Shown: positions 7,460-13,146 of the stretch, piece by piece
Layout: each line of letters starts with the position of its first letter
How positions within the stretch are numbered: position 1 is the stretch's first letter
Origin: a virus
Length of the DNA stretch: 24,529 bases
Direction: 5' to 3' (one strand)
Virus record (IMG/VR): IMGVR_UViG_3300037573_000241
Span: 1 to 24,529 of that record
The notes under the pieces: model-generated
What the model saw: the letters and a program-made list of their open reading frames with translations, nothing else
Told to the model about the DNA's origin: nothing
The model's database searches: none
Position numbers and translations under genes: made by a program

Positions 7460-7810
7460 TTGACATACGTTGTAAAGGGAGAGTGTGTAGATTGTAAGGA
7501 GACACCATGTGTTGCTGTTTGCCCAGTAGATTGTTTTTTCGAATTAGAAAATATGTTAGTAATAGATCCGGATATTTGTATTGATTGTGCAATATGCGAA
7601 CCCGAGTGTCCGGTAGACGCAATAGTGAGTGACAGAAAGTTAAAACCTGAAGACAGTCGATGGCTACAATTTAATGAAGATATGAGCCGAATTGGTGCCC
7701 CTGTAATTACAAAGGTAAAACCACCGATGGAAGGGCATGAAACCGTTAACTATACTAGAGATGAAGCGTTCGAAAAAGCCTCTAGAATACCATTTGTAGA
7801 CAAATCTTAA
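7460..7810 (+). CDS. fdxA: 7Fe ferredoxin (FdxA/ferredoxin I type)
   Basis: 116-residue ferredoxin of the bacterial [3Fe-4S][4Fe-4S] family, a low-potential electron carrier. Cysteines at 9, 17, 21, 25, 40, 43, 46 and 50 (motifs CKETPCVAVCPVDC and CIDCAICEPECP) keep the same relative spacing as Azotobacter ferredoxin I, with the extra Cys12 also present. The C-terminal extension of about 60 residues is normal for the family. TTG is the start: AGGAG (7448-7452) sits seven bases upstream and MTYVV is the typical family N-terminus; no in-frame ATG fits. It would need Fe-S clusters, which links it with sufBCD at the other end of the window. Its electron partner is unknown. Confidence 0.93.
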   Translation: MTYVVKGECVDCKETPCVAVCPVDCFFELENMLVIDPDICIDCAICEPECPVDAIVSDRKLKPEDSRWLQFNEDMSRIGAPVITKVKPPMEGHETVNYTRDEAFEKASRIPFVDKS

Positions 7811-7820
7811 TGAGTAAATA

Positions 7821-7840
7821 CTTAAACTAGTCGGTTTAAG
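7821..7840 (+). promoter_or_regulatory. Perfect inverted repeat (possible operator) abutting a -35 box
   Basis: CTTAAAC (7821-7827), six bases, then GTTTAAG (7834-7840) form a perfect 7-bp inverted repeat ending three bases before TTGACA at 7844. It may be an operator, or a weak transcription-end hairpin for fdxA, but no T run follows. CTTAAAC recurs just before the GATAAATA motifs at 8452 and 10213. Confidence 0.4.
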
Positions 7841-7843
7841 TTC

Positions 7844-7872
7844 TTGACATACACCACATTTTAAAGTATAAT
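7844..7872 (+). promoter_or_regulatory. Consensus sigma70-type promoter for the SleB-like gene
   Basis: TTGACA (7844-7849), 17-base spacer, TATAAT (7867-7872): a perfect match to the bacterial housekeeping consensus, 28 bases upstream of the ATG at 7901. It implies reading by host RNA polymerase from early infection. Confidence 0.88.
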
Positions 7873-7900
7873 ATATGCATATAACTAACTAGGTAGAATT

Positions 7901-8437
7901 ATGTTCGAAATTATATTAACATCGGCTAAAACAATAATGTTGTCTATGATGGTGGGAAATGCTCCCATGGACGTACAAAATGTTGAAGAAACGTATTGCA
8001 TGGCGTTAAACGTTTATTACGAAGCAAGGGGTGAAGGCTGGAAAGGCAAAACAGCAGTAGCTCATGTAGTATTGAATAGAGCTGAACATGAAAAATACCC
8101 TAACACAATTTGTGGTGTGGTGTTACAAGCAAAAATATGGGAAGACCGTGTGATTAGAGATAGGTGTCAGTTTAGTTGGTATTGTGATGGCAAAAAAGAC
8201 TTACCACAATTGCAATACAGACAAGATCCGAGACAAGGAAAAGTTATTGAAGCCAACATGCGTGACTGGAGAAGAAGCGTAGAAGTTTCAATCATGGCAA
8301 TGGATGGCTGGAGCAGAGATGTTTCAGGCGGTGCAACACATTATTATAATCATAATATTTCAACGCCCAGCTGGAGTACAATTTACCCAACAACAACCGT
8401 TATAGAAAACCATACGTTTCTTGTTAGGACCGATTAA
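7901..8437 (+). CDS. SleB-type cell-wall hydrolase (Hydrolase_2 family)
   Basis: 178 residues of the SleB/CwlJ cell-wall hydrolase family (Pfam Hydrolase_2), peptidoglycan-cleaving enzymes. The signature NVYYEARGEGWKGKTAVAHV includes the conserved catalytic-type Glu41; VLNRA, the CQFSWYCDGK segment and a late GGATHYYN motif follow in family order. The first 18 residues are moderately hydrophobic, but a clear signal peptide is not evident. The promoter is perfect sigma70 rather than a late motif, so this enzyme is probably made early. That is unusual for a lysin and suggests wall remodelling, exclusion of competing phages, or an auxiliary lysis role besides the T4-type lysozyme. Confidence 0.88.
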   Translation: MFEIILTSAKTIMLSMMVGNAPMDVQNVEETYCMALNVYYEARGEGWKGKTAVAHVVLNRAEHEKYPNTICGVVLQAKIWEDRVIRDRCQFSWYCDGKKDLPQLQYRQDPRQGKVIEANMRDWRRSVEVSIMAMDGWSRDVSGGATHYYNHNISTPSWSTIYPTTTVIENHTFLVRTD

Positions 8438-8451
8438 AACTACACTTAAAC

Positions 8452-8459
8452 GATAAATA
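8452..8459 (+). promoter_or_regulatory. Putative late promoter (GATAAATA) with structured leader
   Basis: GATAAATA preceded by CACTTAAAC, the same arrangement as at 10213. The following leader to the ATG at 8531 can form hairpins (TACAA/TTGTA around 8466-8496 and a CCGG/CCGG pair near 8497-8512). Good Shine-Dalgarno AGGAG lies at 8521-8525. Confidence 0.5.
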
Positions 8460-8530
8460 CTTCTTATACAATCCCAGTAGGATGGAGGTTGTACAATTCC
8501 GGGATTATCCGGTAATTACAAGGAGTAATA

Positions 8531-8998
8531 ATGTACGAGTATAGGTGTAAAGTCCTGAAAGTTATAGATGGAGACACAGTAGACGTAGATATCGATTTAG
8601 GATTTGGAATAATGTTAAGAGATGAGCGAGTTAGACTTATGGGTATAGACACTCCGGAAAGCAGAACTAGAGATAAAGTTGAAAAGAAGTTTGGAAAAGC
8701 CAGTGCAAAACGATTGAAAGAAATGATCGGCGGCAGATCAGGACCAATTCTGCATACACAAATTAATAAGAAAGGCGAAGATATGAAAGGGAAGTTTGGT
8801 CGTATCTTAGGCGATTTTACTGTTGAGCACAATGGTAAACACAGAATGGTAACAGACATCTTAGTTGAAGAAGGACATGCAGTTGCTTATTTTGGAGGCA
8901 GTAAAGAAGAAATCCAAGTGAAGCACATGGCTAATAGAAAAAAATTAATCAGAGAAGGCTTTATTCAATTGACTGAAGAAGAAGCCGGATTAGTTTAA
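8531..8998 (+). CDS. Staphylococcal-nuclease-like (thermonuclease family) protein
   Basis: 155-residue single-domain protein of the SNase/TNase family, Ca2+-dependent phosphodiesterases. Visible motifs in order: VIDGDTVDV (residues 11-19) with the metal-binding Asp; RVRLMGIDTPES with the catalytic-type Arg, Asp, Thr and Glu; GKFGRILGD with the second Arg; and a C-terminal LVEEGHAVAYFGG segment. All key acidic and arginine positions appear intact, so activity is likely. No signal peptide is present, unlike secreted nucleases, so it acts inside the cell, perhaps in host DNA or RNA breakdown or nucleotide recycling. ATG is well supported by AGGAG eight bases upstream. Confidence 0.88.
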   Translation: MYEYRCKVLKVIDGDTVDVDIDLGFGIMLRDERVRLMGIDTPESRTRDKVEKKFGKASAKRLKEMIGGRSGPILHTQINKKGEDMKGKFGRILGDFTVEHNGKHRMVTDILVEEGHAVAYFGGSKEEIQVKHMANRKKLIREGFIQLTEEEAGLV

Positions 8999-9037
8999 AC
9001 GAATAAAATATTTTACCAATATAATTAAAGAATTTTC

Positions 9038-9066
9038 TTGACATAGTCTAAATAGTAAGTTATAAT
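9038..9066 (+). promoter_or_regulatory. Consensus sigma70-type promoter
   Basis: TTGACA (9038-9043), 17-base spacer, TATAAT (9061-9066), 24 bases upstream of the ATG at 9091; AGGA near 9080 serves as ribosome site. It probably drives both the 98-residue gene and the QueD-like gene behind it. Confidence 0.88.
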
Positions 9067-9090
9067 ACTATTAAATATTAGGAATCCTTT

Positions 9091-9387
9091 ATGTTAGTGA
9101 ATGTAGTAAAGAAAGGTGAGATAGTTTCGTTAAGACTCAGCACTGGCGAAGAGCTAGTCGGCACCCTCAAAGAAGATGAATTAGAATCCAAAGGTTATGT
9201 GGTTATTGAACAGCCACTAATTGTTGGACGTAGTGAAAAAGGCTTCGGGTTAATGCCGTATATGATGACTTTGGACCCAGAGGCATCAGCTAAAATTACC
9301 CAAACTCATATTATGACTATGGCGCCTACAATGGAAGAAGTTGCAAAGGGCTATAGAAAACAAACATCTAAAATAGTAAGTCTATAA
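9091..9387 (+). CDS. Small conserved phage protein, possibly Sm-like fold
   Basis: 98 residues. The N-terminal half (KKGEIVSLRLSTGEELVGTLKED) has the strand-turn pattern of Sm/Hfq-type small barrels, which bind RNA, and GFGLMPYMMTLDPEA follows. I recall similar proteins in marine T4-like phages, but not a proven function. The call rests on the pattern alone, since Sm folds are poorly conserved in sequence. It has its own consensus promoter and lies nine bases before the QueD-like gene, so they form an early two-gene unit. Confidence 0.7.
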   Translation: MLVNVVKKGEIVSLRLSTGEELVGTLKEDELESKGYVVIEQPLIVGRSEKGFGLMPYMMTLDPEASAKITQTHIMTMAPTMEEVAKGYRKQTSKIVSL

Positions 9388-9396
9388 GAGATAAAA

Positions 9397-9888
9397 ATGA
9401 ATTATAAATATGTAAGCACAAAAGAATACGTGGATCAGTTTCCAGTAGCATATCGTCAATGGAGAGCTGATAGTCACTGTAATATTATTCATGGTTATAG
9501 TTTTAGCATGAAGTTTTACTTTGGTGCGAATAATTTAGATGTTCGTAACTGGGTAGCAGATTATGGCGGTCTTAGAGATTTAAAAGGATTTTTACAAGAT
9601 CAATTCGATCATACATTATTAGTAGCAGAAGATGATCCCCATAAAGATTGGTATTTGGAAGCCAACAAACTTGGCATTGCAAAAGTAATAGAACTTCCAA
9701 AACTTGGTTGTGAAGGATTGGCCGATCAGTTATACAAATATGTTAATGGAGTTTATATTCCAGACATGTGGGGTCCATCAGAAGCAGAACGTCTATGGTG
9801 TTTTAGAGTAGAAGTTCGTGAAACACAAACTAACATGGCATATAGAGAAGGTCACAGAGAAGATAACGAAGACCTTTTTGCAGTTTAA
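9397..9888 (+). CDS. QueD/6-pyruvoyl-tetrahydropterin-synthase-like protein, variant zinc site
   Basis: 163 residues of the PTPS/6-carboxytetrahydropterin synthase family, which acts on dihydroneopterin triphosphate in 7-deazaguanine (queuosine) or pterin synthesis. Family features: Cys28-x3-His32-Gly33; NWVADYGGLRDLKGFL; and Asp71-His72 in FDHTLLV. Two usual zinc histidines look altered: the HGH motif reads HGY (Tyr34), and the early His of FSAAH-type motifs reads Tyr19. His27 beside Cys28 might compensate. I recall the HGY form in marine phage and some alphaproteobacterial proteins, so it is probably a subfamily. No other 7-deazaguanine genes are in the window. Substrate and activity are uncertain; the fold assignment is firm. 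Confidence 0.82.
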   Translation: MNYKYVSTKEYVDQFPVAYRQWRADSHCNIIHGYSFSMKFYFGANNLDVRNWVADYGGLRDLKGFLQDQFDHTLLVAEDDPHKDWYLEANKLGIAKVIELPKLGCEGLADQLYKYVNGVYIPDMWGPSEAERLWCFRVEVRETQTNMAYREGHREDNEDLFAV

Positions 9889-10226
9889 TGCCTTTAGAGT
9901 TTCGATAGTCCGATTTTTGCGTTTTGACGCTCGTTTTGTACAGACTTTAAACAACAAAAACAAATCGCAAGGTCAACGTTGGCTTGGACCTTGATAAACT
10001 AAATAGCCTTAGAGTTGATAGCCTTGATTGTCAGTGACATATTGTCAGAAATTTTGATATATCGGGACAAACAAAAGAGCGGGTGTGATAACGCTTGAGG
10101 GGCAAGAAATCCCAAAGAGTTAAGGCACACAAAAAGGCGAGATTTCGCTTGTGTAGATAGCCAGTAAGTAATAGTATGTCCTATGAAAACTGGCCCACCA
10201 CACTTAAACTAGGATAAATAAAAACT
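9889..10226 (+). ncRNA. Candidate structured non-coding RNA upstream of tRNA-Pro
   Basis: 338 bases without a credible ORF, rich in helices. A 7-bp hairpin CAAGGTC/GACCTTG lies at 9968-9993. TGACA/TGTCA pairs at 10035-10047. A possible domain is closed by 10081-10087 with 10199-10205 (GGGTGTG/CACACTT, two wobble pairs) and encloses two good stems: 10127-10154 (ACACAA/TTGTGT plus GCGA/TCGC) and 10160-10194 (GCCAGT/ACTGGC with inner ATAG/CTAT). GCCTT(T)AGAGTT repeats near 9890 and 10006. I do not recognise tmRNA or RNase P features. A tRNA-adjacent large phage RNA recalls the GOLLD class only by location; I cannot match its consensus. Promoter not identified. Confidence 0.45.
10213..10220 (+). 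promoter_or_regulatory. Putative late promoter (GATAAATA) before tRNA-Pro
   Basis: GATAAATA preceded by CACTTAAACTAG ends seven bases before the first base of the tRNA. If it is used as a late promoter, the start would fall at the mature tRNA 5' end, so the tRNA may instead be processed from a longer transcript. Confidence 0.4.
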
Positions 10227-10303
10227 CGGAGTATAGGTCAGTCTGGTAGACCGCTACGTTTGGGACGTAGATGTCGGTGGTTCAAATCCATCTACTCCGA
10301 CCA
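10227..10303 (+). tRNA. tRNA-Pro (anticodon UGG)
   Basis: 77-base cloverleaf. Acceptor CGGAGTA pairs with TACTCCG (10293-10299), D-arm GGTC/GACC, anticodon stem CTACG/CGTAG around loop TTTGGGA with anticodon TGG at 10261-10263, and T-arm GGTGG-TTCAAAT-CCATC (G-U tolerant). Discriminator A and CCA are encoded (10300-10303). It reads CCA and, with wobble, other proline codons; phage tRNAs usually offset codon-use differences from the host. Confidence 0.95.
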
Positions 10304-10306
10304 ATT

Positions 10307-10338
10307 CACTAAAATAGTTAGTGCCAGTATTAGCACTA
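10307..10338 (+). other. Overlapping alternative hairpins after tRNA-Pro
   Basis: CACTAA/TTAGTG (10307-10323) and TAGTGC/GCACTA (10319-10338) share bases, so only one can form at a time. The 95 bases between the tRNA and the convergent stop at 10399 hold no ORF and no T-run terminator. This may be a tRNA 3' processing element or part of the structured RNA region upstream. Confidence 0.35.
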
Positions 10339-10398
10339 TGCAACAGCCATGTATAGGGGATGTTAGGGTAGCGATCGAGAGTGTTCAGCTTTGTCTAC

Positions 10399-10986
10399 TT
10401 AGATCAATCCACTTAATGCTTTTATTTCTTCTGCTTCGGACTTACTAATCGGTGTTCGTCCTGGATTGTACGGAAATACACAACAAGGTTGAATATTGTA
10501 GAAACTATTGTTTTCGTCTGACCATTCTCGTTTATAAAAATTGCCATCTAAATCTTCTTCAATCCAAGTTTTTGTCGAATCATTTTGATAGTAATCTGTC
10601 ATGTCTCTGCCTTCTTGTACAGCAGAAGTACGTTGAAGCCGGTCTAGATACTCACCATCACTGCTTATTCCAAATAACGGCATAGCAGATTGCCAGTTAT
10701 GTTTGACCATCCACTGTTCTTGCAACTCATCTTTTATATCAATAGGGCTATACTGCCCTAGTTCTGGATAATTTTCTGATAACCAAAACTTTTCGTCAGC
10801 CCATGGATCATGCTCCATTGTTAACTCTAGGATTGTTTGATTACAAATATCTGCTTCAAAATAATGTTTAATTATAGTATTACCGCCGTTAATAGACGTA
10901 TACCATAGCCGGTCGTTTATAATGCATGTTAGCTCACGCAGTTCTCTATTGTGGGTCCAATTAAGTTCCATATTAGTATTTAGCAT
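10399..10986 (-). CDS. Hypothetical protein, isolated on the minus strand
   Basis: 195 residues, acidic, rich in Trp, Tyr and Asn, without membrane segments or a motif I recognise. Features seen are paired cysteines near the C-terminus (IQPCCVFPYNPGRTP) and an end (SKSEAEEIKALSGLI) that looks helical. An in-frame second ATG at codon 6 (MELNWTHNREL) is an alternative start; neither has a Shine-Dalgarno sequence. It is the only minus-strand gene between 7189 and the right edge, starts 16 bases from the divergent membrane-protein gene, and ends towards the tRNA, so it may be a recent insertion or a separately controlled gene. Confidence 0.7.
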   Translation of the reverse strand: MLNTNMELNWTHNRELRELTCIINDRLWYTSINGGNTIIKHYFEADICNQTILELTMEHDPWADEKFWLSENYPELGQYSPIDIKDELQEQWMVKHNWQSAMPLFGISSDGEYLDRLQRTSAVQEGRDMTDYYQNDSTKTWIEEDLDGNFYKREWSDENNSFYNIQPCCVFPYNPGRTPISKSEAEEIKALSGLI

Positions 10987-10988
10987 TA

Positions 10989-10996
10989 GATAAATA
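10989..10996 (+). promoter_or_regulatory. Possible late promoter motif (GATAAATA) just before the membrane-protein ATG
   Basis: GATAAATA ends six bases before the ATG at 11003. If used as a T4-type late promoter, the transcript would start at or next to the ATG, giving a leaderless mRNA; no Shine-Dalgarno sequence is present. A chance match in AT-rich DNA is possible. Confidence 0.3.
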
Positions 10997-11002
10997 TATC
11001 AT

Positions 11003-12409
11003 ATGCTATTCGGTTTACTTACATTATTTACTGCTTTAGCCATTGCCGGAGTTGCCGCTTGGTTTAGTATAGTGGGTCTTATGACGTTCTTTCAAGGAGC
11101 GGCATTGAGTATTGCTGTGATGGCAGGCACCCTGGAAATAGGTAAACTTGTAACAGTTAGTTGGCTTTATCGGTATTGGAAAGAAACTGCTTTCCTAACC
11201 AAATTTTATCTATCAGTTGCAGTGGTATTCCTAATGCTTATAACAAGCATAGGTATATTTGGTTACTTGTCTAAAGCCCACCAAGAAGTATCAGGTAATA
11301 GTGCTGATGCATTTGCAATAGTAGAAAGACTAGAAAATGAAATAGAACGTGAAAACAATAAGATTTTTTTAATAGACGAACGTATTGAAAGAATACAAAG
11401 TGATACAGGCATAGATAACACACAAAGTATCTCCCAACAAGTAGCAATAAGAGATGGTGCATGGGATAGAGTTCAGGGCGATATAGATTATGCACAAGGA
11501 CAAATAGATGACATCAGGGAACAATTAAGAATTGACCTAGCATCACAAGATACAAGACTAGGAACATTAGACCAAGCAGAAGCGGATTTAAGAAATAGAG
11601 GTGTCGAAGTTATTGAAACAGATGCTGGAGGAGCCTTTAGACGTGCAGAAACAGAAACTATAGACTATGGTGAACAAGCAGATCAGTTACGAATAACACA
11701 GGCAGACGACCGTGATGATATAAAAACAGAAAAAGAAAGGCTAAGGACTGTTGCCCAAACAGATATAAATTCACAACAAGCAAATATAGATAGATATAGA
11801 GAACAAGCACAGAATGATATAGATGGTGCTAATATAGAAATAAACGAGTTACGTGAAAACAGTAGTGCTGACCAAGATGCAAACATTATAAGGATAGATG
11901 AATACAATAACGAGATTGATGTAATATACGAAGACATAGTTTTGATTAGAGAAGAACAGTTTGTAGCAGAACAAGTAGTTAGAGATTTAGAAAAAGAAAT
12001 AGGCCCAATCAAATATGTTGCAGAACTAATTTATGGTTCAAGTTCTGCAGACATTTTAGATGATGCAATACGTTTGTTTATTATATTGCTTGTAGTTGTA
12101 TTTGACCCATTAGCAGTTATGTTGCTCTTGGCGGCTAACCAAACATTAATACGTTATGGTATTAACTTAGAACAAACACCTCCAACACCTCCAACACCAA
12201 CAGAGCCTCCACCACCAAATGAATTAGAACAGGAATGGGATAATAAAGATTTGGGCGATGTTGTAGAAGACGATGGAATGCAAGAACAGTTAGAAGATCA
12301 AGTTAATCACTTAAAAGACCAACTAGTTGCAGACCGTTTAGCACAACAAGTAGCATCTGATGATGCCGCGACAGCAATTGCTGAAAGCGCCTCCAAAAAA
12401 AAAGACTAG
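11003..12409 (+). CDS. Multi-pass membrane protein with long coiled coil; apparent upstream part of a frameshifted product
   Basis: 468 residues. The N-terminal 90 hold about three hydrophobic segments (roughly 2-30, 33-55, 67-90), followed by about 250 residues of Gln/Asp/Glu/Arg-rich helix with coiled-coil pattern and then a further membrane segment (FIILLVVVFDPLAVMLLLAA). The tail has a proline hinge (TPPTPPTPTEPPPPNE) and an acidic helix. I do not recognise a named family. The frame ends SASKKKD-stop right after a run of nine A. The -1 frame continues without a stop into the next repeat protein, so the full product may be about 714 residues. By layout it is an inner-membrane protein with a large soluble coiled-coil domain, possibly for superinfection exclusion or membrane anchoring of phage processes (inference). 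Confidence 0.8.
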   Translation: MLFGLLTLFTALAIAGVAAWFSIVGLMTFFQGAALSIAVMAGTLEIGKLVTVSWLYRYWKETAFLTKFYLSVAVVFLMLITSIGIFGYLSKAHQEVSGNSADAFAIVERLENEIERENNKIFLIDERIERIQSDTGIDNTQSISQQVAIRDGAWDRVQGDIDYAQGQIDDIREQLRIDLASQDTRLGTLDQAEADLRNRGVEVIETDAGGAFRRAETETIDYGEQADQLRITQADDRDDIKTEKERLRTVAQTDINSQQANIDRYREQAQNDIDGANIEINELRENSSADQDANIIRIDEYNNEIDVIYEDIVLIREEQFVAEQVVRDLEKEIGPIKYVAELIYGSSSADILDDAIRLFIILLVVVFDPLAVMLLLAANQTLIRYGINLEQTPPTPPTPTEPPPPNELEQEWDNKDLGDVVEDDGMQEQLEDQVNHLKDQLVADRLAQQVASDDAATAIAESASKKKD

Positions 12410-12420
12410 AAGATAGTCTT
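12395..12420 (+). promoter_or_regulatory. Candidate -1 programmed frameshift site (A9 run plus hairpin)
   Basis: Nine A (12395-12403) contain the slippery heptamer A AAA AAA in the zero frame, followed by G and the zero-frame stop TAG at 12407-12409. AAGACTA (12402-12408) and TAGTCTT (12414-12420) form a perfect 7-bp hairpin with loop GAAGA right after it. A -1 shift opens the frame of the following repeat protein. The stem overlaps the end of the run, closer than the usual 5-9 base gap, so transcriptional slippage or a homopolymer sequencing error are real alternatives. Confidence 0.5.
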
Positions 12421-12459
12421 AAATCCTTAAATAAAAAATATGAAAAGACATTAAAACTC

Positions 12460-13146
12460 TTGAGTGATAAGCCTAAAGAAGTTATAATAGAGAAAGAAGT
12501 AGAGAAAATAGTTGAGAAAATAGTAGAAGTTGAGAAAATAGTAGAAGTTGAGAAAATAGTAGAAGTTGAGAAAATAGTAGAAGTTGAGAAAATAGTAGAA
12601 GTTGAGATCCCAGTAGAAGTTATTAAGGAGGTAGAAGTTGAAAAAGTCGTTGAAAAGATTGTCGAGAAGCCGGTCGAAATCGAGAAGGAAGTCGTGGTTA
12701 CTAAAGAGGTCCCAGGACCAGAGCGAATTGTCGAAGTCCCAGGACCAGAGCGAATTGTCGAAGTCCCAGGACCAGAGCGAATTGTCGAAACGACAATCTA
12801 TAAAGATTTGGGACCAGAGCGAATTGTCCAAGTCCCAGGACCAGAGCGAATTGTAGTTAGGACAGATAATAGTAAGATAGAAGAACTTGAAAAGAAGTTA
12901 GCGGTTATGCCTTCTGTTGTTGAAAAAGCTAATGCTAATAATTTAATTGAAGCCGCTAGGATTATGTCCGAAAGCGAGTTCAATAAAGAAGGGTATACTG
13001 AGGAAGAAATATTAAATATGCTTACAAAGAGTAGTGAAGAAGATGTTAATCGTCAATTGAAAAACTTGGGGTTCTGGGCTATACCATTACCAAGAGACGA
13101 AGATGATAAACCAGATCCAGACAACATGAGGTATACCACAAAATAA
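12460..13146 (+). CDS. KIVEVE / PGPERIVEV repeat protein (probably the -1 frame continuation of the preceding gene)
   Basis: If translated alone from TTG at 12460 it has 228 residues. That start has no Shine-Dalgarno sequence, while the same frame reads open back through 12400 as helix-like sequence (RLEDSLKSLNKKYEKTLKLL), which supports fusion to the membrane coiled-coil protein. Domains in order: five identical KIVEVE hexads plus variants (about residues 18-55); a Val/Glu/Lys-rich stretch; nonapeptides of the form VPGPERIVE, three exact and two variant (about 83-132); a coiled coil; and a C-terminal domain with YTEEEILNMLTKSSEEDVNRQ. Such repeats suggest an extended rod or spacer. The stop overlaps the clpX start (TAATG). 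Function unknown. Confidence 0.7.
   Translation: MSDKPKEVIIEKEVEKIVEKIVEVEKIVEVEKIVEVEKIVEVEKIVEVEIPVEVIKEVEVEKVVEKIVEKPVEIEKEVVVTKEVPGPERIVEVPGPERIVEVPGPERIVETTIYKDLGPERIVQVPGPERIVVRTDNSKIEELEKKLAVMPSVVEKANANNLIEAARIMSESEFNKEGYTEEEILNMLTKSSEEDVNRQLKNLGFWAIPLPRDEDDKPDPDNMRYTTK
12514..12621 (+). repeat. 18-bp tandem repeat (five exact copies plus one degenerate)
   Basis: GAGAAAATAGTAGAAGTT repeats exactly from 12514 to 12603, then a changed copy (GAGATCCCAGTAGAAGTT) ends at 12621. Each unit encodes one six-residue Glu-Lys-Ile-Val-Glu-Val unit. Exact synonymous identity suggests slippage-driven change in copy number. Confidence 0.95.
12709..12855 (+). repeat. 27-bp tandem repeat encoding VPGPERIVE units
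   Basis: Three exact 27-base units at 12709-12735, 12736-12762 and 12763-12789. After a 21-base interruption come two diverged units up to about 12855. The core GGACCAGAGCGAATTGT is identical in all five. Confidence 0.93.

Noticed and set aside
7383-7622. Minus-strand ORF opposite the ferredoxin start
   Set aside because: Overlaps the firmly identified ferredoxin; sequence has the composition of an antisense shadow and no ribosome site.
9889-10303. tmRNA or RNase P RNA in the tRNA-adjacent region
   Set aside because: The tRNA part is a complete tRNA-Pro cloverleaf with an anticodon arm, no tag-peptide frame is seen, and the conserved RNase P sequences are missing.
12440-12454. ATG at 12440 as start of the repeat protein
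   Set aside because: It is in another frame and meets a stop after four codons.
12451-12831. Minus-strand ORF rich in Asn-Phe-Tyr repeats
   Set aside because: It is the reverse image of the tandem repeats in the plus-strand gene, with no ribosome site or context.
12514-12855. CRISPR-like array
   Set aside because: Repeats are head-to-tail without unique spacers, in frame with the protein, and multiples of three; they are coding repeats.
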